The notes: generated by a model not told the origin, from the letters alone. A DNA stretch of 64,000 nucleotides from Saccharopolyspora spinosa NRRL 18395 (GCF_000194155.1 NZ_GL877879.1:1659992-1723991); one strand, 5' to 3'; positions 20,395-31,075 are shown, counted from the first letter of the stretch. A program made the numbers and translations.

Positions 20395-20961
20395 TCAGGC
20401 CTTCAGCAGGGCCCGGACGGTCTCGCCCATGATCTTGTCCCGGCCTTCCAGCGCGGTCAGCTCGAGGACCACGGCCGCCGCCGCGACGTCGGCACCGGCC
20501 TGGCGGACCAGGCGGCACGCCGCGCCCAGGGTGCCACCGGTGGCCAGCACGTCATCCACGATCAGGACCCGCTGACCGGCGCGCAACGTGTCCGCCGGGA
20601 GCTCCAGCGTGGCGCGGCCGTACTCCAGGGTGTAGTCCACCCGGTCCGCGACCACCGGCAGCTTGCCGGGCTTGCGCAGCCCGATCACGCCGGTTCCGAA
20701 CTCCTGCGCCACCGCCGCGCCGACCAGGAAGCCGCGCGCCTCGACACCGGCCACCACGTCGAACTCGAAGTCCCTGCCCAGCGCCGACACCACGGCGTTC
20801 AGCCCGGCACCGTCGGCCAGCAGCGGGCTGATATCGCGGAACAGCACCCCTGGTTCGGGGAAGTCCGGCACCTCCCGGATCAGCTCAGCCGCCTGCCGGA
20901 GCGCGTGATCGGTCGCATCGGTCACCTGGACGGAAATGGCGGTCTCCTCCGGCGCGGTCAA
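20395..20961 (-). CDS. apt: Adenine phosphoribosyltransferase
   Basis: 188 residues. Type I PRTase with the PRPP-binding motif VLIVDDVLATGGT near residue 130 and the N-terminal FPEPGVLFRDI typical of APRT. Salvages adenine to AMP. Its ATG overlaps the secF stop by four bases, so it belongs to the secD-secF-apt operon. Confidence 0.94.
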   Translation of the reverse strand: MTAPEETAISVQVTDATDHALRQAAELIREVPDFPEPGVLFRDISPLLADGAGLNAVVSALGRDFEFDVVAGVEARGFLVGAAVAQEFGTGVIGLRKPGKLPVVADRVDYTLEYGRATLELPADTLRAGQRVLIVDDVLATGGTLGAACRLVRQAGADVAAAAVVLELTALEGRDKIMGETVRALLKA

Positions 20962-22142
20962 CGCCGCCGCTTCCCCGACGGGCGTCCCGCCTTGCCACCG
21001 GGACGCCCACCGCGCGAACCCGAGCCCGCCGCGACGGCGCGCTTCGGCTCGGCCGCGCGCTTCGGCTCGGCCGGGACGTCGTCCCCGGCGGCGGCCTTGA
21101 CAGCGGCGCGCTCGCGGCGTTGCTGCACCTTCGCCGCGTGCTCCCGGAACTTCGGCTCACGCATCTTGAAGTCCACCAGCAGCGGCGTGGCCAGGAAGAT
21201 CGACGACACCACACCGGTGATCATGCCGACCATCTGCACCAGCGCCAGGTCCTGCAGCACGCCGACGCCGAGCAGCCCGGCGCCCACCACGAGCAGTCCG
21301 ATCACCGGCAGCAGCGCGATCACCGAGGTGTTGATCGAGCGCATCAGGGTCTGGTTGACCGCGAGGTTCGCGGCCTCGCTGTAGGTGCGGCGGGTCAGCC
21401 CGAGCAGGCCGCGGGTGTTCTCCTTGACCTTGTCGAAGACCACCACCGTGTCGTACAGCGAGAACCCGAGGATGGTCAGCAGGCCGATGACCGTGCTCGG
21501 CGTGACCTCGAAGCCGACCAGCGAGTAGATCCCGGCGGTCACCACGACGTCGTGCAGCAGCGCGATCAGCGCCGCCACCGCCATCCACTTCTCGAAGTAG
21601 AACGCCAGGAAGATCGTGACCAGCACCAGGAACACGCCCAGCGCGATCAGCGCCTGCTGGGTGATCTCGCCACCCCAGGTGCCGCTGACCGCGCTGTCGC
21701 TGATCACCTGCTGGCTCGGGGCGCCCTGCGCGTTCAGCGGCTGCAGCTCGTTGAACAGCGACTGCTTGACGGCGGCCACCTGCTCGGTGGTCAGCGACGA
21801 CGAGCGGATCTGGATGCTCTGGTTGCCCCCGGCCCCGGCGATCTGCACCGTCTCGGCCGGGTGGCCCAGCGCGTCCTGGAACGCGGCCTGCACCTGGTTG
21901 GCCTGGATCGGCCCCTGAACGCCGACCGCGGGCATCTGGATCTTGGTGCCGCCCTCGAAGTCGATGCCGAGGTTGAAGCCCTTGAACCCCATGCCGCCGA
22001 TGCACACCAGCACCAGCAGGCCCAGCGAGATGTACCACCGGGAACGCTTGCCGACTATGTCGAAGGCACCGGTTCCGGTGTAGAGGCGGTGGAAGACGCT
22101 TCCTCGCTGGGCGCCTTCCGTTCCTGGAGTCGTCACCTTCAC
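20958..22142 (-). CDS. secF: Protein translocase subunit SecF
   Basis: 394 residues with six membrane segments. The first periplasmic loop contains the family block [30 protein letters not shown] and [10 protein letters not shown] are typical SecF. With SecD it uses the proton gradient to aid late protein export. A basic, Ala-rich C-terminal tail (~335-394) extends beyond the core. Overlaps secD and apt by four bases at each end. Confidence 0.95.
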   Translation of the reverse strand: MKVTTPGTEGAQRGSVFHRLYTGTGAFDIVGKRSRWYISLGLLVLVCIGGMGFKGFNLGIDFEGGTKIQMPAVGVQGPIQANQVQAAFQDALGHPAETVQIAGAGGNQSIQIRSSSLTTEQVAAVKQSLFNELQPLNAQGAPSQQVISDSAVSGTWGGEITQQALIALGVFLVLVTIFLAFYFEKWMAVAALIALLHDVVVTAGIYSLVGFEVTPSTVIGLLTILGFSLYDTVVVFDKVKENTRGLLGLTRRTYSEAANLAVNQTLMRSINTSVIALLPVIGLLVVGAGLLGVGVLQDLALVQMVGMITGVVSSIFLATPLLVDFKMREPKFREHAAKVQQRRERAAVKAAAGDDVPAEPKRAAEPKRAVAAGSGSRGGRPGGKAGRPSGKRRR

Positions 22143-23701
22143 GCCTCCTTGGCGGTGGTCGCGGCGGCCTTGCGGGCGGCCCGGTACTGGTCACCGAGCC
22201 GTTGCACCGCCCCCAGGCCGGAGACCGAGGGCTTGGACAAGAACTTGTTCTTCGAAGCCATCGCCACCAGCGGATGCGTGACGAGGAAGACCACGACCAG
22301 GTCGAGCACCGTCGACATGCCCAGGGTGAAGGCGAAGCCCTTCACCTGGCCGACGGCGAGCACGTACAGCACCGCGGCGGCCAGGAAGCTGACCGCGTCG
22401 GCGGACAGGATCGTGCGCTGGGCCCGGGACCAAGCCCGCGGCACCGCCGAGCGGAAGGTGCGGCCCTCGCGGATCTCGTCCTTGAGCCGCTCGAAGAACA
22501 CGATGAACGAGTCCGCGGTGATGCCGATCGCGACGATGAAACCGGCGATGCCGGCCAGGTCGAGGGTGAAGCCGACCCAGCGGCCGAGCAACACCAGCAC
22601 CGCGTAGACCACGCCACCGGAGAGCGCCAGCGACAGGACGGTCAGGATGCCCAGCAGCCGGTAGTAGAGCAGGCAGTACACCGCGACCAGCACCAGGCCG
22701 ATGCCGCCGGCGATCAGGCCCGCCTCCAGCGAGGCCACCCCGAGGGTCGCCGACACGGTCTCGGCCTCGGACTGGTCGAAGGCCAGCGGGAGCGACCCGT
22801 ACTTGAGGACGTTGGCCAGGTCGGTGGCGCTCTCCTGGTTGAACTGCCCGTTGATGCTGGCGGTGCCGCCCAGCAGGGCCTGCTGGATCTGCGGCGCCGA
22901 CACCACCTCGGTGTCCAGCACGAACGCGGCCTGCTGACCGACGTTGGCGGAAGTGAAGTCGGCCCAGACCTTGGCGCCCTCGCTCTTGAAGTCCAGCGAC
23001 ACCGTCCAGCCCGGCTGCCCGGCCTGCGGCTGCGGCGGCACGGCCTGCGCGTTCGCGACCTCCTTGCCCGGCAGGAACACCGGCTCCAGCTGGTACTTCT
23101 GCTGGCCCTCGCGGTCGCAGGTGACCAGCGGCAGCTTCGGATCGTCGTTGCCGCGCAGCGGATCCTCGGCGGCGCAGTTCAGCGACTGGAGCGCCTGCAT
23201 CTGGACGTTCGGGTCGGTGCTCTGCCGGAGCGCCTTCGCCTCGTCGATCGCCTTCTGCTGGTCGCCCGGCCCGGGCGGCGGCGCGGCCTGCTGCGGGGTG
23301 GTCCCCGCCGGCGGCTGCCCCGCGGGCACCGAGTTGACGACCTTGCGGAAGTTCAGCTCGGCGGTCTGCCCCAGCTGCTTGGCTTCCTCACCGCCCGCGC
23401 CCGGCACGGTGATCACCAGGTTGTTGCCGTCCCGGGTCACCTCGGAACCGCTGATGCCCATGCCGTTGACGCGGGTCTCGATGATCTGCCGGGCCTGGTT
23501 CAGCGAGTCGTTCGTCGGCGGCTTGCCGTCCGGCGTCCGGGCCGTCAGCGTCACGCGGGTGCCGCCCTGCAGGTCGATCCCGAGTTTCGGCGTCGGCTTG
23601 CCGTCACCGGTGAAGAACACCAGTGCGTACAGCCCCACGACGATCAGCGCGAAGATCGCCAGATAACGCCCTGGGCGAATCTGCCCGGCCGGAGGTGCCA
23701 C
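22139..23701 (-). CDS. secD: Protein translocase subunit SecD
   Basis: 520 residues from GTG 23701, selected because AGGAG stands ten bases upstream; GTG 23722 in frame is less likely. First membrane segment at ~15-33, then [13 protein letters not shown] (D1 motif), a long extracytoplasmic region with a Pro/Gln-rich insert (~130-155), and five C-terminal membrane segments with [17 protein letters not shown]. Partner of SecF, coupled by a four-base overlap. Confidence 0.95.
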   Translation of the reverse strand: MAPPAGQIRPGRYLAIFALIVVGLYALVFFTGDGKPTPKLGIDLQGGTRVTLTARTPDGKPPTNDSLNQARQIIETRVNGMGISGSEVTRDGNNLVITVPGAGGEEAKQLGQTAELNFRKVVNSVPAGQPPAGTTPQQAAPPPGPGDQQKAIDEAKALRQSTDPNVQMQALQSLNCAAEDPLRGNDDPKLPLVTCDREGQQKYQLEPVFLPGKEVANAQAVPPQPQAGQPGWTVSLDFKSEGAKVWADFTSANVGQQAAFVLDTEVVSAPQIQQALLGGTASINGQFNQESATDLANVLKYGSLPLAFDQSEAETVSATLGVASLEAGLIAGGIGLVLVAVYCLLYYRLLGILTVLSLALSGGVVYAVLVLLGRWVGFTLDLAGIAGFIVAIGITADSFIVFFERLKDEIREGRTFRSAVPRAWSRAQRTILSADAVSFLAAAVLYVLAVGQVKGFAFTLGMSTVLDLVVVFLVTHPLVAMASKNKFLSKPSVSGLGAVQRLGDQYRAARKAAATTAKEA

Positions 23702-24032
23702 GGCGTCAGTTCTCCTGTCCACGGTCCGTATCGGGTGCGCGGTCGGTTCGCATAGGCGTCACCTACCGAACTGCGCGAGCCGCGGCGGACGGTTCCACCG
23801 CACGCCGCCAACCTACAGCCGGGTTCGCCAGGTTTCCCCGATCGGCGCGATCTCGTGGCAATCTTCGCCACCACTGAGTGGCGGATCACCGCATTCCTCT
23901 TCCCAGTCTGACAGGCCCGGTGCGGGCGCCACCGGCCCGGGTAGCAACTGTGCGTTGATCGACGATTACGCACAGACGCGGGCCCGGAGAACCGGTGCCC
24001 GCGTCGCGCCCCGGGCGGCGACGGCCCTGCCT
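23702..24032. other. Intergenic between yajC and secD
   Basis: 331 bp after the yajC terminator and before secD. The terminator implies that secD-secF-apt has its own promoter here. A sequence with GCCACTCAGTGGTGGC symmetry lies near 23865-23885 (minus reading). No gene seen. Confidence 0.4.
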
Positions 24033-24057
24033 ACCGGGTGCCGAAGCGGCACCCGGT
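24033..24057 (-). terminator. Terminator of yajC
   Basis: ACCGGGTGCC and GGCACCCGGT form a 10-bp perfect stem with a five-base loop, 25 bp after the yajC stop. Confidence 0.7.
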
Positions 24058-24081
24058 GGCGCGGGAACGTCCCGCCGGACG

Positions 24082-24474
24082 TCAGTTGATCTTCTGCTGT
24101 TCGATCGGCTCGGCGACCTCGGCCTTCGACTCCGTGATCACGGCGGCCTCGGCGCTGTCCGCCTCGGCCGGAGCCTCGTCCTTCTTCGCCTCCACGGCCT
24201 CCGCGGCGGTGTCGGTGTTGACCTTCTCGCGGACCGCGGCGCGCACCCAGGTGGTGGTCGTGCCCGGCGCGATTTCCAGGTCGATGCTGTCGTCGCTGGT
24301 GCTGACGACGGTGCCGAACACGCCGGAGGTGGTCATCACCTTGTCGCCGGGGGCGATCGAGTTCTGCAGCTTCTGCTGCTCGGCCATCGAGCGCTTCTGC
24401 TTGCGGGCCTGCAGGAACAGCGGCACCGCCAGCAGGACGATCAGCAGCGGAAGAATCAGGGATTGGAGGTCCAT
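24082..24474 (-). CDS. yajC: Preprotein translocase accessory subunit YajC
   Basis: 130 residues from ATG 24474 with GGAG upstream. One N-terminal membrane segment (LILPLLIVLLAVPLFL), then the YajC core PGDKVMTTSGVFGTVV. The last ~50 residues are an acidic/Ala-rich tail ending QQKIN. Works with SecDF. A terminator follows, so it is not simply co-transcribed with secD. Confidence 0.93.
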   Translation of the reverse strand: MDLQSLILPLLIVLLAVPLFLQARKQKRSMAEQQKLQNSIAPGDKVMTTSGVFGTVVSTSDDSIDLEIAPGTTTTWVRAAVREKVNTDTAAEAVEAKKDEAPAEADSAEAAVITESKAEVAEPIEQQKIN

Positions 24475-24846
24475 CGTGCTCCGTTCAGCGGACGCTTCGG
24501 GGCCCAGCCCTCGCAGTACTGCGCCCGAATTGTTCGGATGTTCTGCCCCAGTGTGCCAGGTCAACTCGGGTCGACGTCATCTCCCGCTGGGAACCAGGAG
24601 AGTTTCCACGGCCCGGACGAGCGGGCCGCGAGCTGTTCGCGGACACGCCTCCCCGCTCTCGCGCGGGACGCAGTTCGCGCTTGCCGCGCTGCACACCACC
24701 CGTCCGGCGGCGCCGCTTGACACGGCTCGTCGCCACCGGGCGGGACGTGAGGAGGATAACGTCACGCCGCAAACACGGACCAGCAGCCCGACGGCGAGCC
24801 GATGGCTGGGCGTGGGACACCGTATCGGTGATTTGTCACTATTCGA
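24475..24846. other. Intergenic between ruvB and yajC
   Basis: 372 bp without a supported gene. Presumed to contain the ruvB 3' end signal and the yajC promoter. Short open stretches here have Arg/Pro-rich translations and no ribosome site. Confidence 0.4.
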
Positions 24847-25914
24847 TCACTCGCCGAAGAGGTCTGCCTGCGACTCGCCGAGCGCGTGCTGCGGCGGCGT
24901 CATGCCCAGGTGTTGCCACGCGGCCACCGTCGCGACCCGGCCGCGCGGGGTGCGGGCGAGCATGCCGGCCCGCACCAGGAACGGCTCGCAGACCTCCTCG
25001 ACGGTGCTGGGCTCCTCGCCGACCGCGACCGCCAGCGTCGAAATCCCCACCGGGCCCCCGCGGAAGGATCTGATCAGCGCCCCGAGCACGGCCCGGTCCA
25101 GCCGGTCCAGGCCGATCTCGTCGACGTCGTAGACCTCCAGCGCGGCCCGCGCGATCTCGCGGGTCACCACTCCATCGGCCCGCACCTCCGCGAAGTCGCG
25201 GACCCGCCGCAGCAGCCGGTTGGCGATTCGCGGGGTACCCCGGGACCGGCCGGCGATCTCGACGGCCCCGTCGTCGCGCAGGTCCACGGCCAGGATCCCG
25301 GCCGAGCGGCGCACCACCTTCTCCAGCTCCACCGCGGTGTAGAACTCCATGTGCGCCGTGAAGCCGAACCGGTCGCGCAGCGGCCCGGTCAGAGCGCCGG
25401 ACCGGGTGGTGGCCCCGACCAGTGTGAACGGGGCCAGCTCCAGCGGGATGCTGGTGGCCCCCGGGCCCTTGCCGACCACGATGTCCACCCGGTAGTCCTC
25501 CATCGCCAGGTAGAGCATCTCCTCGGCGGGCCGGGCGATCCGGTGGATCTCGTCGATGAACAGCACGTCGCCCTCGGCGAGGTTGGACAGCATCGCCGCG
25601 AGGTCGCCGGGGCGCTCCAGGGCCGGGCCGGAGGTGACCCGGATCGAGGCGCCGAGCTCGGTCGCGATGATCATCGACAGGCTGGTCTTGCCCAGCCCCG
25701 GCGGGCCGGAGAACAGCACGTGGTCGGGCTGTTCGCCGCGCTTGAGCGCGCCGTGCAGGACCAGTTCCAGCTGCTCGCGCACCCGGGCCTGGCCAACGAA
25801 CTCGCTCAGCTTGCGCGGGCGCAGCGTCATCTCGACGTCCTGGTCGCCCGGATCCTGGTGCGGGGTCAGGGCGACCCCGTCATCGGATGGCCAGCCGTCG
25901 TTGTCCTCGTGCAT
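24847..25914 (-). CDS. ruvB: Holliday junction branch-migration ATPase RuvB
   Basis: 355 residues. Walker [12 protein letters not shown] near residue 68, Walker B LFIDEIHR, sensor [18 protein letters not shown], and a C-terminal winged helix ([17 protein letters not shown]). Motor of the RuvAB complex. Ten bp downstream of ruvA. Confidence 0.97.
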   Translation of the reverse strand: MHEDNDGWPSDDGVALTPHQDPGDQDVEMTLRPRKLSEFVGQARVREQLELVLHGALKRGEQPDHVLFSGPPGLGKTSLSMIIATELGASIRVTSGPALERPGDLAAMLSNLAEGDVLFIDEIHRIARPAEEMLYLAMEDYRVDIVVGKGPGATSIPLELAPFTLVGATTRSGALTGPLRDRFGFTAHMEFYTAVELEKVVRRSAGILAVDLRDDGAVEIAGRSRGTPRIANRLLRRVRDFAEVRADGVVTREIARAALEVYDVDEIGLDRLDRAVLGALIRSFRGGPVGISTLAVAVGEEPSTVEEVCEPFLVRAGMLARTPRGRVATVAAWQHLGMTPPQHALGESQADLFGE

Positions 25915-25924
25915 CAGGCCGGCC

Positions 25925-26524
25925 TCACTTCGGGCCGAGGGTGGCCAGCGCCTTGCGCAGCACCGCCGAGGTGTCCAGGTCGCCGTTGCCCGAGGCCAGC
26001 ACTGCCTCGACGCTCTGCTCGGCCTGCTTGGCCGAGAAGCCCAGGCCCACCAGCGCCTCGGACACCTCCGAGCGGACCTGGCCGCGGTCCACCGTCGCCG
26101 CCGGACCGGCCGCGGTCCCGGCTACCACCCCGACCTTGTCGCGCAGCTCCAGGATCAGCCGCTCGGCGCTCTTCTTCCCGATGCCGGGCACCTGCGTGAG
26201 CTTCGTCAGGTTGCCATCGGCCAGCGCCTGGCAGAGCTGGTCGGGCGCGAGTACCGCGAGCGTGGCCAGCGCGAGCCGGGGGCCGACCCCGGAGGCGGTC
26301 TGCAGCAGCACGAAGAGGTCGCGGGCCTCGGCGTCGGCGAAGCCGTAGAGCGTCAGCGAGTCCTCGCGCACGATCAGCGACGTCCACAGCAGCGCCTCCT
26401 CGCCGCGGCGCAGACCGGCCAGCGTGACCGGGGTGGCGTGCACCGCCATGCCCACGCCGCCGACTTCGATCACGGCGTGGGCCAGCCCGACGGACAGCAC
26501 GGGACCTCGCACCGTGGAGATCAT
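25925..26524 (-). CDS. ruvA: Holliday junction-binding protein RuvA
   Basis: 199 residues from ATG 26524, which overlaps the ruvC stop (ATGA). N-terminal OB fold, helix-hairpin-helix motifs ([14 protein letters not shown] and [16 protein letters not shown]) and the C-terminal RuvB-binding domain ([17 protein letters not shown]). Confidence 0.96.
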   Translation of the reverse strand: MISTVRGPVLSVGLAHAVIEVGGVGMAVHATPVTLAGLRRGEEALLWTSLIVREDSLTLYGFADAEARDLFVLLQTASGVGPRLALATLAVLAPDQLCQALADGNLTKLTQVPGIGKKSAERLILELRDKVGVVAGTAAGPAATVDRGQVRSEVSEALVGLGFSAKQAEQSVEAVLASGNGDLDTSAVLRKALATLGPK

Positions 26525-27111
26525 CGGGAAATCCCTCCTGTTCGAGCCCGGGTGGCCTGTTGTGCGGCCTTCAACCGGGCGCGGTGGTTTCGGGCGAGCT
26601 CGGCGGCCCGGGCCTCCGCCACGGCGAGCCGGGCCGCCATCGGGGCCCGCCACAGGTGGCAGACCGCCAGCGCCAGCGCGTCTGCGGCGTCGGCCGGTTT
26701 GGGCGTCGCGGCCAGCCCGAGGATCTTGGTGATCATCAGGGCGACCTGGCGCTTGTCGGCGCGGCCGGAACCGCTGACGGCGGCCTTGACCTCGCTCGGC
26801 GTGTGGAACGCCACCGGCAGGTTGCGCCGGGCGGCGGCCAGCGCAACGACGCCGGAGACCTGCGCGGTGCCCATCACGGTGCGCACGTTGTGCTGGCTGA
26901 AGACGCGCTCGATCGCCACCACCTCGGGGCGGTGCTCGTCCATCCACTGCTCTACCACGTCGGCGACCGACCGCAGTCGGCTGGCCAGCTCGTCCTCGGG
27001 CGGGGTGCGCGCCACGCCGACCGCGATGCAGGCGAGCTCCCGGCCGCGACCGCCGTCGACCACGCCGAGCCCGCAGCGAGTCAGCCCGGGGTCGACTCCC
27101 AGCACGCGCAC
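26521..27111 (-). CDS. ruvC: Holliday junction resolvase RuvC
   Basis: 196 residues from GTG 27111. First catalytic Asp in [12 protein letters not shown], then [10 protein letters not shown] and the acidic C-terminal motif [14 protein letters not shown]. First gene of the ruvCAB operon, coupled to ruvA by four-base overlap. Confidence 0.95.
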   Translation of the reverse strand: MRVLGVDPGLTRCGLGVVDGGRGRELACIAVGVARTPPEDELASRLRSVADVVEQWMDEHRPEVVAIERVFSQHNVRTVMGTAQVSGVVALAAARRNLPVAFHTPSEVKAAVSGSGRADKRQVALMITKILGLAATPKPADAADALALAVCHLWRAPMAARLAVAEARAAELARNHRARLKAAQQATRARTGGISR

Positions 27112-27228
27112 GACGCCACCCGCCCTAGCCCTCGCCTGATGAACATTCGTTCGAATCCTATCGAACCGCCGAGCACCGACACCGCACCGACACGCACGCG
27201 CTCCCCCGATGCGGGGCGGCGTGGGCAA

Positions 27229-27738
27229 TCAGGGGCCGTTGGCGCCGGGGGTCCAGCTCTCCGGCAGGCCGCTGTCGGTCAGGATCGGCTGGTACTCGCG
27301 GAAGCCGCCCGGCGCATCGGGCTGCCAGGGGAACTTGCCACCCTCCGGGCTCGACGCGATCAGCTGCACCGCCGGGAAGTCCGGCCCGTTGTAGACCAGG
27401 AACGCGCTGCCCAGGTACTCCGGGTAGTGCTGCAGCGCGACCTTCTCGAAGGTGATCGGGCAACCCTGCAGGAAGCCGTCGTAGAGCTGTCCCGGCTGGA
27501 ACCGCTCGCCCCTGCCCACCCGCTCCACGTAGGTGTTGACCACCGCGTGCGCGACGTCCTGGGGCAGCCCGATCACGACGACCTCGGGCTTTCCGAAGCG
27601 CCGCCACGCGCCCACCGAGAACGCGTAGGCCGCGCCGCGGTCGTCACCCGCCACGTGCATCACCGCGGCGCCGTGCTCGTCTGCGGTGTTCACCATCCAC
27701 TTGCGCAGAGCCTCATCAGTGTCGACCACGGCCGTCAT
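27229..27738 (-). CDS. DUF4262 domain protein
   Basis: 169 residues, start taken at ATG 27738 (MTAVVDTDEALRKW). The order of blocks (AYAFSVGAWRRFGKPEVVVIGLP, then GCPITFEKVALQHYPEYLG, then FPWQPD near the C-terminus) is that of DUF4262. Function unknown. It lies between yebC and ruvC on the same strand with about 100 bp on each side. Confidence 0.75.
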   Translation of the reverse strand: MTAVVDTDEALRKWMVNTADEHGAAVMHVAGDDRGAAYAFSVGAWRRFGKPEVVVIGLPQDVAHAVVNTYVERVGRGERFQPGQLYDGFLQGCPITFEKVALQHYPEYLGSAFLVYNGPDFPAVQLIASSPEGGKFPWQPDAPGGFREYQPILTDSGLPESWTPGANGP

Positions 27739-27835
27739 TCTGCCCGTCTGCCCGCGAAGCAAAACCGCCCCCGCCGGCACCCGGGGCACTGGGCCACTGT
27801 GGACACCGACGGGAGCGGTCCGTGCACGGCTCGTG

Positions 27836-28585
27836 TCAGCCCACCTCGGCCATGATGTCGTCCGAGACGTCGAAGTTGGCGAAGACGTTCTGCACGTCGT
27901 CGCAGTCCTCGAGCGCGTCGATCAGCTTGAAGATCTTGCGGGCGCCCTCGGCGTCCAGCTCGACGTTGACCGAGGCCAGGAAGTTGGTCTCCGCCGAGTC
28001 GTACTCGATGCCCGCCGTCTGCAGCGCCTTGCGCACGTCGACCAGGTCGGTCGGGTCGGCCAGGATCTCGTAGCTCTCCCCGAGGTCGTTGATCTCCTCG
28101 GCGCCGGCCTCCAGCACCGCCGAGAGCACGTCGTCCTCGCTGAGGCCGTTCTTCGGCAGCAGCACGACGCCCTTGCGGTTGAACAGGTACGCCACCGAGC
28201 CCGCGTCGGCCATCGAGCCGCCATTGCGGGTCATCGCGGTGCGGACCTCGCCGGCCGCCCGGTTGCGGTTGTCGGTCAGGCACTCAACCAGCATCGCGAC
28301 ACCGTTGGGGCCGTAGCCCTCGTACATGATCGTCTGCCAGTCGGCGCCGCCGGCTTCTTCACCGGCACCGCGCTTGCGCGCCCGCTCGATGTTGTCCATC
28401 GGCACCGAGTTCTTACGCGCCTTCTGGATGGCGTCGTACAGGGTCGGGTTGCCCTCGGGGTCGCCCCCACCGGTCCGCGCGGCAACCTCGACGTTCTTGA
28501 TCAGCTTCGCGAAGAGCTTGCCGCGCTTGGCGTCGAGGGCGGCCTTCTTGTGCTTGGTGGTGGCCCACTTTGAGTGGCCGCTCAT
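27836..28585 (-). CDS. yebC: YebC/PmpR-family regulatory protein
   Basis: 249 residues. Starts [25 protein letters not shown], the invariant YebC/TACO1 N-terminus, and is full length. Members are described as DNA-binding regulators and as translation factors relieving ribosome stalling. Placed between pdxT and ruvC, as in most actinobacteria. Confidence 0.94.
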   Translation of the reverse strand: MSGHSKWATTKHKKAALDAKRGKLFAKLIKNVEVAARTGGGDPEGNPTLYDAIQKARKNSVPMDNIERARKRGAGEEAGGADWQTIMYEGYGPNGVAMLVECLTDNRNRAAGEVRTAMTRNGGSMADAGSVAYLFNRKGVVLLPKNGLSEDDVLSAVLEAGAEEINDLGESYEILADPTDLVDVRKALQTAGIEYDSAETNFLASVNVELDAEGARKIFKLIDALEDCDDVQNVFANFDVSDDIMAEVG

Positions 28586-28600
28586 CTCTCCTCCGTCGTT

Positions 28601-29251
28601 CTACGCCTGCGCTGCGGTATTCAGCCGCGCTTGGACGATCTTTACGAAATAGCGGTGCACGCGCTCGTCCCCGCCTACCAGCTCCGGGTGGAAGGAGGTG
28701 GCGAGCACCGGTCCCTGCTGAACCATCCTACCGGCGGCCTCGTTCCGCCCGGTGTTGTCCGGGTCGTCGGGCACGGTCGCCAGCACCTCCACGTCGGCGC
28801 CGACCTTCTCGACCCACGGTGCGCGGATGAAGACCGCATGCACCGGGCCGTCCGGAATGCCCGCGAAGTCCAGGTCGGTCTCGAAGGAGTCGACCTGCCG
28901 CCCGAAGGCGTTGCGGCGCACGACGATGTCGAGCGCACCCAGCGGGCGGACCGCCGGCGGCTTCCGGCCCTCATCGAGCACTTCGCCGGAGAGCATGATC
29001 ATCCCGGCGCACGAGCCGTAGGCGGGCAACCCCGCCGCGAGCCGCTCGCGCAGCGGCTCGTAGAGCTCGAAGGTGTCCAGCAGGCGGGTCATCGTGGTCG
29101 ACTCACCGCCCGGCACCACGATGCCGTGCACCGCGGCCAGTTCCTCGGGGCGGCGGACCGGCCGGGCGTCGGCCCCGCTGCGCTCCAGCGCGGCCAGGTG
29201 CTCTGCCACGCCGCCCTGCAGCGCGAGGACTCCGATCAGGGGTTTCGTCAC
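28601..29251 (-). CDS. pdxT: Pyridoxal 5'-phosphate synthase glutaminase subunit PdxT
   Basis: 216 residues. Class I glutaminase: VPGGESTTM, nucleophile in [10 protein letters not shown], and His-Glu pair in SFHPEL. Supplies ammonia to PdxS. Fifteen bp upstream of yebC. Its partner pdxS is not adjacent but 1.9 kb away beyond azlD, azlC and a regulator gene. Confidence 0.95.
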   Translation of the reverse strand: MTKPLIGVLALQGGVAEHLAALERSGADARPVRRPEELAAVHGIVVPGGESTTMTRLLDTFELYEPLRERLAAGLPAYGSCAGMIMLSGEVLDEGRKPPAVRPLGALDIVVRRNAFGRQVDSFETDLDFAGIPDGPVHAVFIRAPWVEKVGADVEVLATVPDDPDNTGRNEAAGRMVQQGPVLATSFHPELVGGDERVHRYFVKIVQARLNTAAQA

Positions 29252-29330
29252 GGTTCCGATTCTCCTGCACTTCCGCCCGCAGCCGAAGCCCGGGATGCGT
29301 CGCTCGCGAGCCCGCGCCCGGCGCTACCGC

Positions 29331-29384
29331 AATTTCAATGGAACTCGAAGGTCCGATTTCCATTGAAATCGAAGGTCCGATTTT
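29331..29384 (+). repeat. Palindromic intergenic elements, copies C1 and C2
   Basis: Two units back to back. C1 at 29331-29355 reads AATTTCAATGGAACTCGAAG plus GTCCG (one base off the core). C2 at 29357-29381 reads TTTCCATTGAAATCGAAGGT plus CCGA. They lie between the azlD stop and the pdxT start, so 3' of azlD. Confidence 0.8.
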
Positions 29385-29400
29385 GCGGCGAACCGAGGAC

Positions 29401-29712
29401 CTACATCGCGATGCCGGTGAGCCGGAGCAGGGCCGTGGTGGCGGCTGCGGCGACCACTACGAGCACGAACGGGGCCCGGCGCCAGGCCAGCACACCGCCG
29501 ACCGCGACACCCGCGAAGCGGGCCCACCCGGCGAAGCCACCGGACTCGAACGCGGTGCTGGTGGCGACGAACGCCGCGAGCAGCACGATCGCGGCGATCG
29601 ACATCAGCTGCTCCCACTGGTCGGAGATCCGGATCCGGCCGCGCAGCAGCGGGCCGGCCAGGCGCATGGCGTAGGTGCCTGCGGCGAGCGCGAAGACCAC
29701 TCCGAGCGTCAT
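29401..29712 (-). CDS. azlD: AzlD-family branched-chain amino acid exporter small subunit
   Basis: 103 residues, three or four membrane segments, with YAMRLAGPLL and the short length of AzlD. Its ATG overlaps the azlC stop by four bases. AzlCD together export branched-chain amino acids or analogues. Confidence 0.88.
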   Translation of the reverse strand: MTLGVVFALAAGTYAMRLAGPLLRGRIRISDQWEQLMSIAAIVLLAAFVATSTAFESGGFAGWARFAGVAVGGVLAWRRAPFVLVVVAAAATTALLRLTGIAM

Positions 29713-30416
29713 CGGGCCGCCTCCCCCGCCAGTCGCTTCGGCAGCGGCAGCGCGGCGGCCAGGCCGACCAGCCCGGCCATCACGGGCAGGCCTTCCGGCA
29801 ACAGCGGGGTGGTGACCACGGCGACCAGCGCACCCACCGCGACCGCCCGCAGGGTCCGGAATTCACGCAGCGACGGCATGATCAGCGCGAGCAGGGCCGC
29901 GGGCATCGCGGCGTCCAGGCCGAACGCGCCCGGGTCGCCGACGCCCTGGCCGAGCAGCCCGCCGAGAAACACCGACGGGGCCCAGGCGCAGTACAGCGTG
30001 ATGCCGGTCAGCCAGTACGCGCGCTTCTTCTCGGCAACGGTGTCCTGCGCGAGCGCGAACGCGACGGATTCGTCGACCATCAGGTGGCTGCCGATCAACC
30101 GGCTTGGCCAGCCGCGATCCAGCAGTCCACCGACCGCCACGCCGAACGGGAGGTGGCGGGCGTTGAGCATCAGCCCGCCGAGGATGGCGGTGATCGGGGC
30201 GGCACCGGCGGTGACCAGGCCGACCGTCATGAACTCCGAGCCGCCGGCGAACACGACCGCGCCCATCAGCGTGATCATCCACAGCGGCACGCCCTTGCTC
30301 ACCGCGATGGCGCCGAGCGAGGCGCCGACGATGGCCATCGCCACCGCCATCGAAAGCACGTCGCGCAGCAGCGCATCCCGCCAGAATCCCGCTCGTGTTC
30401 GCTCTAACGTACCCAC
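29709..30416 (-). CDS. azlC: AzlC-family branched-chain amino acid exporter large subunit
   Basis: 235 residues if started at GTG 30416; TTG 30437 is an upstream in-frame alternative without a ribosome site. Five or more membrane segments, GGSEFMTVGLVTAGAAPI and NARHLPFGVAVG as in AzlC. TTGACG (30448-30453) and AGGATA (30423-30428) on the minus strand, 19 bp apart, would put transcription start at or near GTG 30416, suggesting a leaderless mRNA. Divergent from its probable regulator. Confidence 0.88.
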   Translation of the reverse strand: MGTLERTRAGFWRDALLRDVLSMAVAMAIVGASLGAIAVSKGVPLWMITLMGAVVFAGGSEFMTVGLVTAGAAPITAILGGLMLNARHLPFGVAVGGLLDRGWPSRLIGSHLMVDESVAFALAQDTVAEKKRAYWLTGITLYCAWAPSVFLGGLLGQGVGDPGAFGLDAAMPAALLALIMPSLREFRTLRAVAVGALVAVVTTPLLPEGLPVMAGLVGLAAALPLPKRLAGEAAR

Positions 30417-30482
30417 GTTCGCTATCCTGAACACCAAGGGCCGTGTTCGTCAAACCGAATTCAAGGACTGATAGAGCGAACA
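30397..30482. promoter_or_regulatory. Candidate operator/promoter region between azlC and its regulator
   Basis: A motif near (G)AT/TAGAGCGAAC occurs three times: reversed at 30397-30407 (GTTCGCTCTAA) and 30417-30426 (GTTCGCTATC), and forward at 30470-30481 (GATAGAGCGAAC). The copies flank both starts of a divergent regulator/transporter pair. They are likely binding sites for the XRE protein. Confidence 0.45.
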
Positions 30483-30485
30483 GCC

Positions 30486-31058
30486 ATGAGTGAGACCGAG
30501 AACACCGCGGCCGCGCCGCCGCTGGAGACCATCGCCGCCTCCCTCCGCCGCGAACGCGACCGGGCCGGGCTGACCCTCACCGAACTCGCCCGGCGCGCCG
30601 GGATCGCGAAGTCCACCCTGTCGCAGCTCGAATCAGGCACCGGGAACCCCAGCGTGGAAACGCTGTGGGCGCTCGGCGTTGCGCTGGGAGTGCCGTTCAG
30701 CCGCCTCGTCGACCCGCCGACTCCGCAGGTGCGTGTCGTCCGAGCCGGCCAGGTCCCGCTCGTGCGCTCGGAGCAGTCGACCTACGCCGCGGCGCTGCTG
30801 TCCTCGGGCCGCTCCGGCGCCCGCCGCGACCTCTACGTCCTGGAACTGGAGCCGGGCGGAGTCCGCCACGCGGACGCCCACATCCCCGGCTCCGTCGAAC
30901 ACGTCGTCCTGACCTCGGGGCGCTTGCGAGCGGGCCCGAAAGAGAACCCGGTGGAGATGGCGGTGGGCGACTACATCTCCTTCTCCGGCGACGTCCCCCA
31001 CGTCTACGAAGCCCTCGAACCGAGCACCAAAGCGGTCCTCGTCATGGAACACGCCTGA
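30486..31058 (+). CDS. XRE-family regulator with C-terminal cupin domain
   Basis: 190 residues. HTH at ~14-68 (LTLTELARRAGIAKSTLSQLESG, NPSVETLWALGVALGVPFSRL), cupin at ~100-185 (HADAHIPGSVEHVVLTSGRL, VGDYISFSGDVPHVYEAL). Divergent from azlCD with about 70 bp between starts, so it very probably controls that exporter in response to a small ligand bound by the cupin. Confidence 0.88.
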   Translation: MSETENTAAAPPLETIAASLRRERDRAGLTLTELARRAGIAKSTLSQLESGTGNPSVETLWALGVALGVPFSRLVDPPTPQVRVVRAGQVPLVRSEQSTYAAALLSSGRSGARRDLYVLELEPGGVRHADAHIPGSVEHVVLTSGRLRAGPKENPVEMAVGDYISFSGDVPHVYEALEPSTKAVLVMEHA

Positions 31059-31075
31059 CGGCGACCACGAATGAC

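Noticed and set aside
27821-28573. Plus-strand frames opposite yebC
   Set aside because: Antisense shadows of a highly conserved gene.
29281-29617. Repeated peptide FQWKSKVRF-like in several small frames, resembling a peptide family
   Set aside because: It is just the translation of the dispersed palindromic element; no ribosome site and different frames around each copy.
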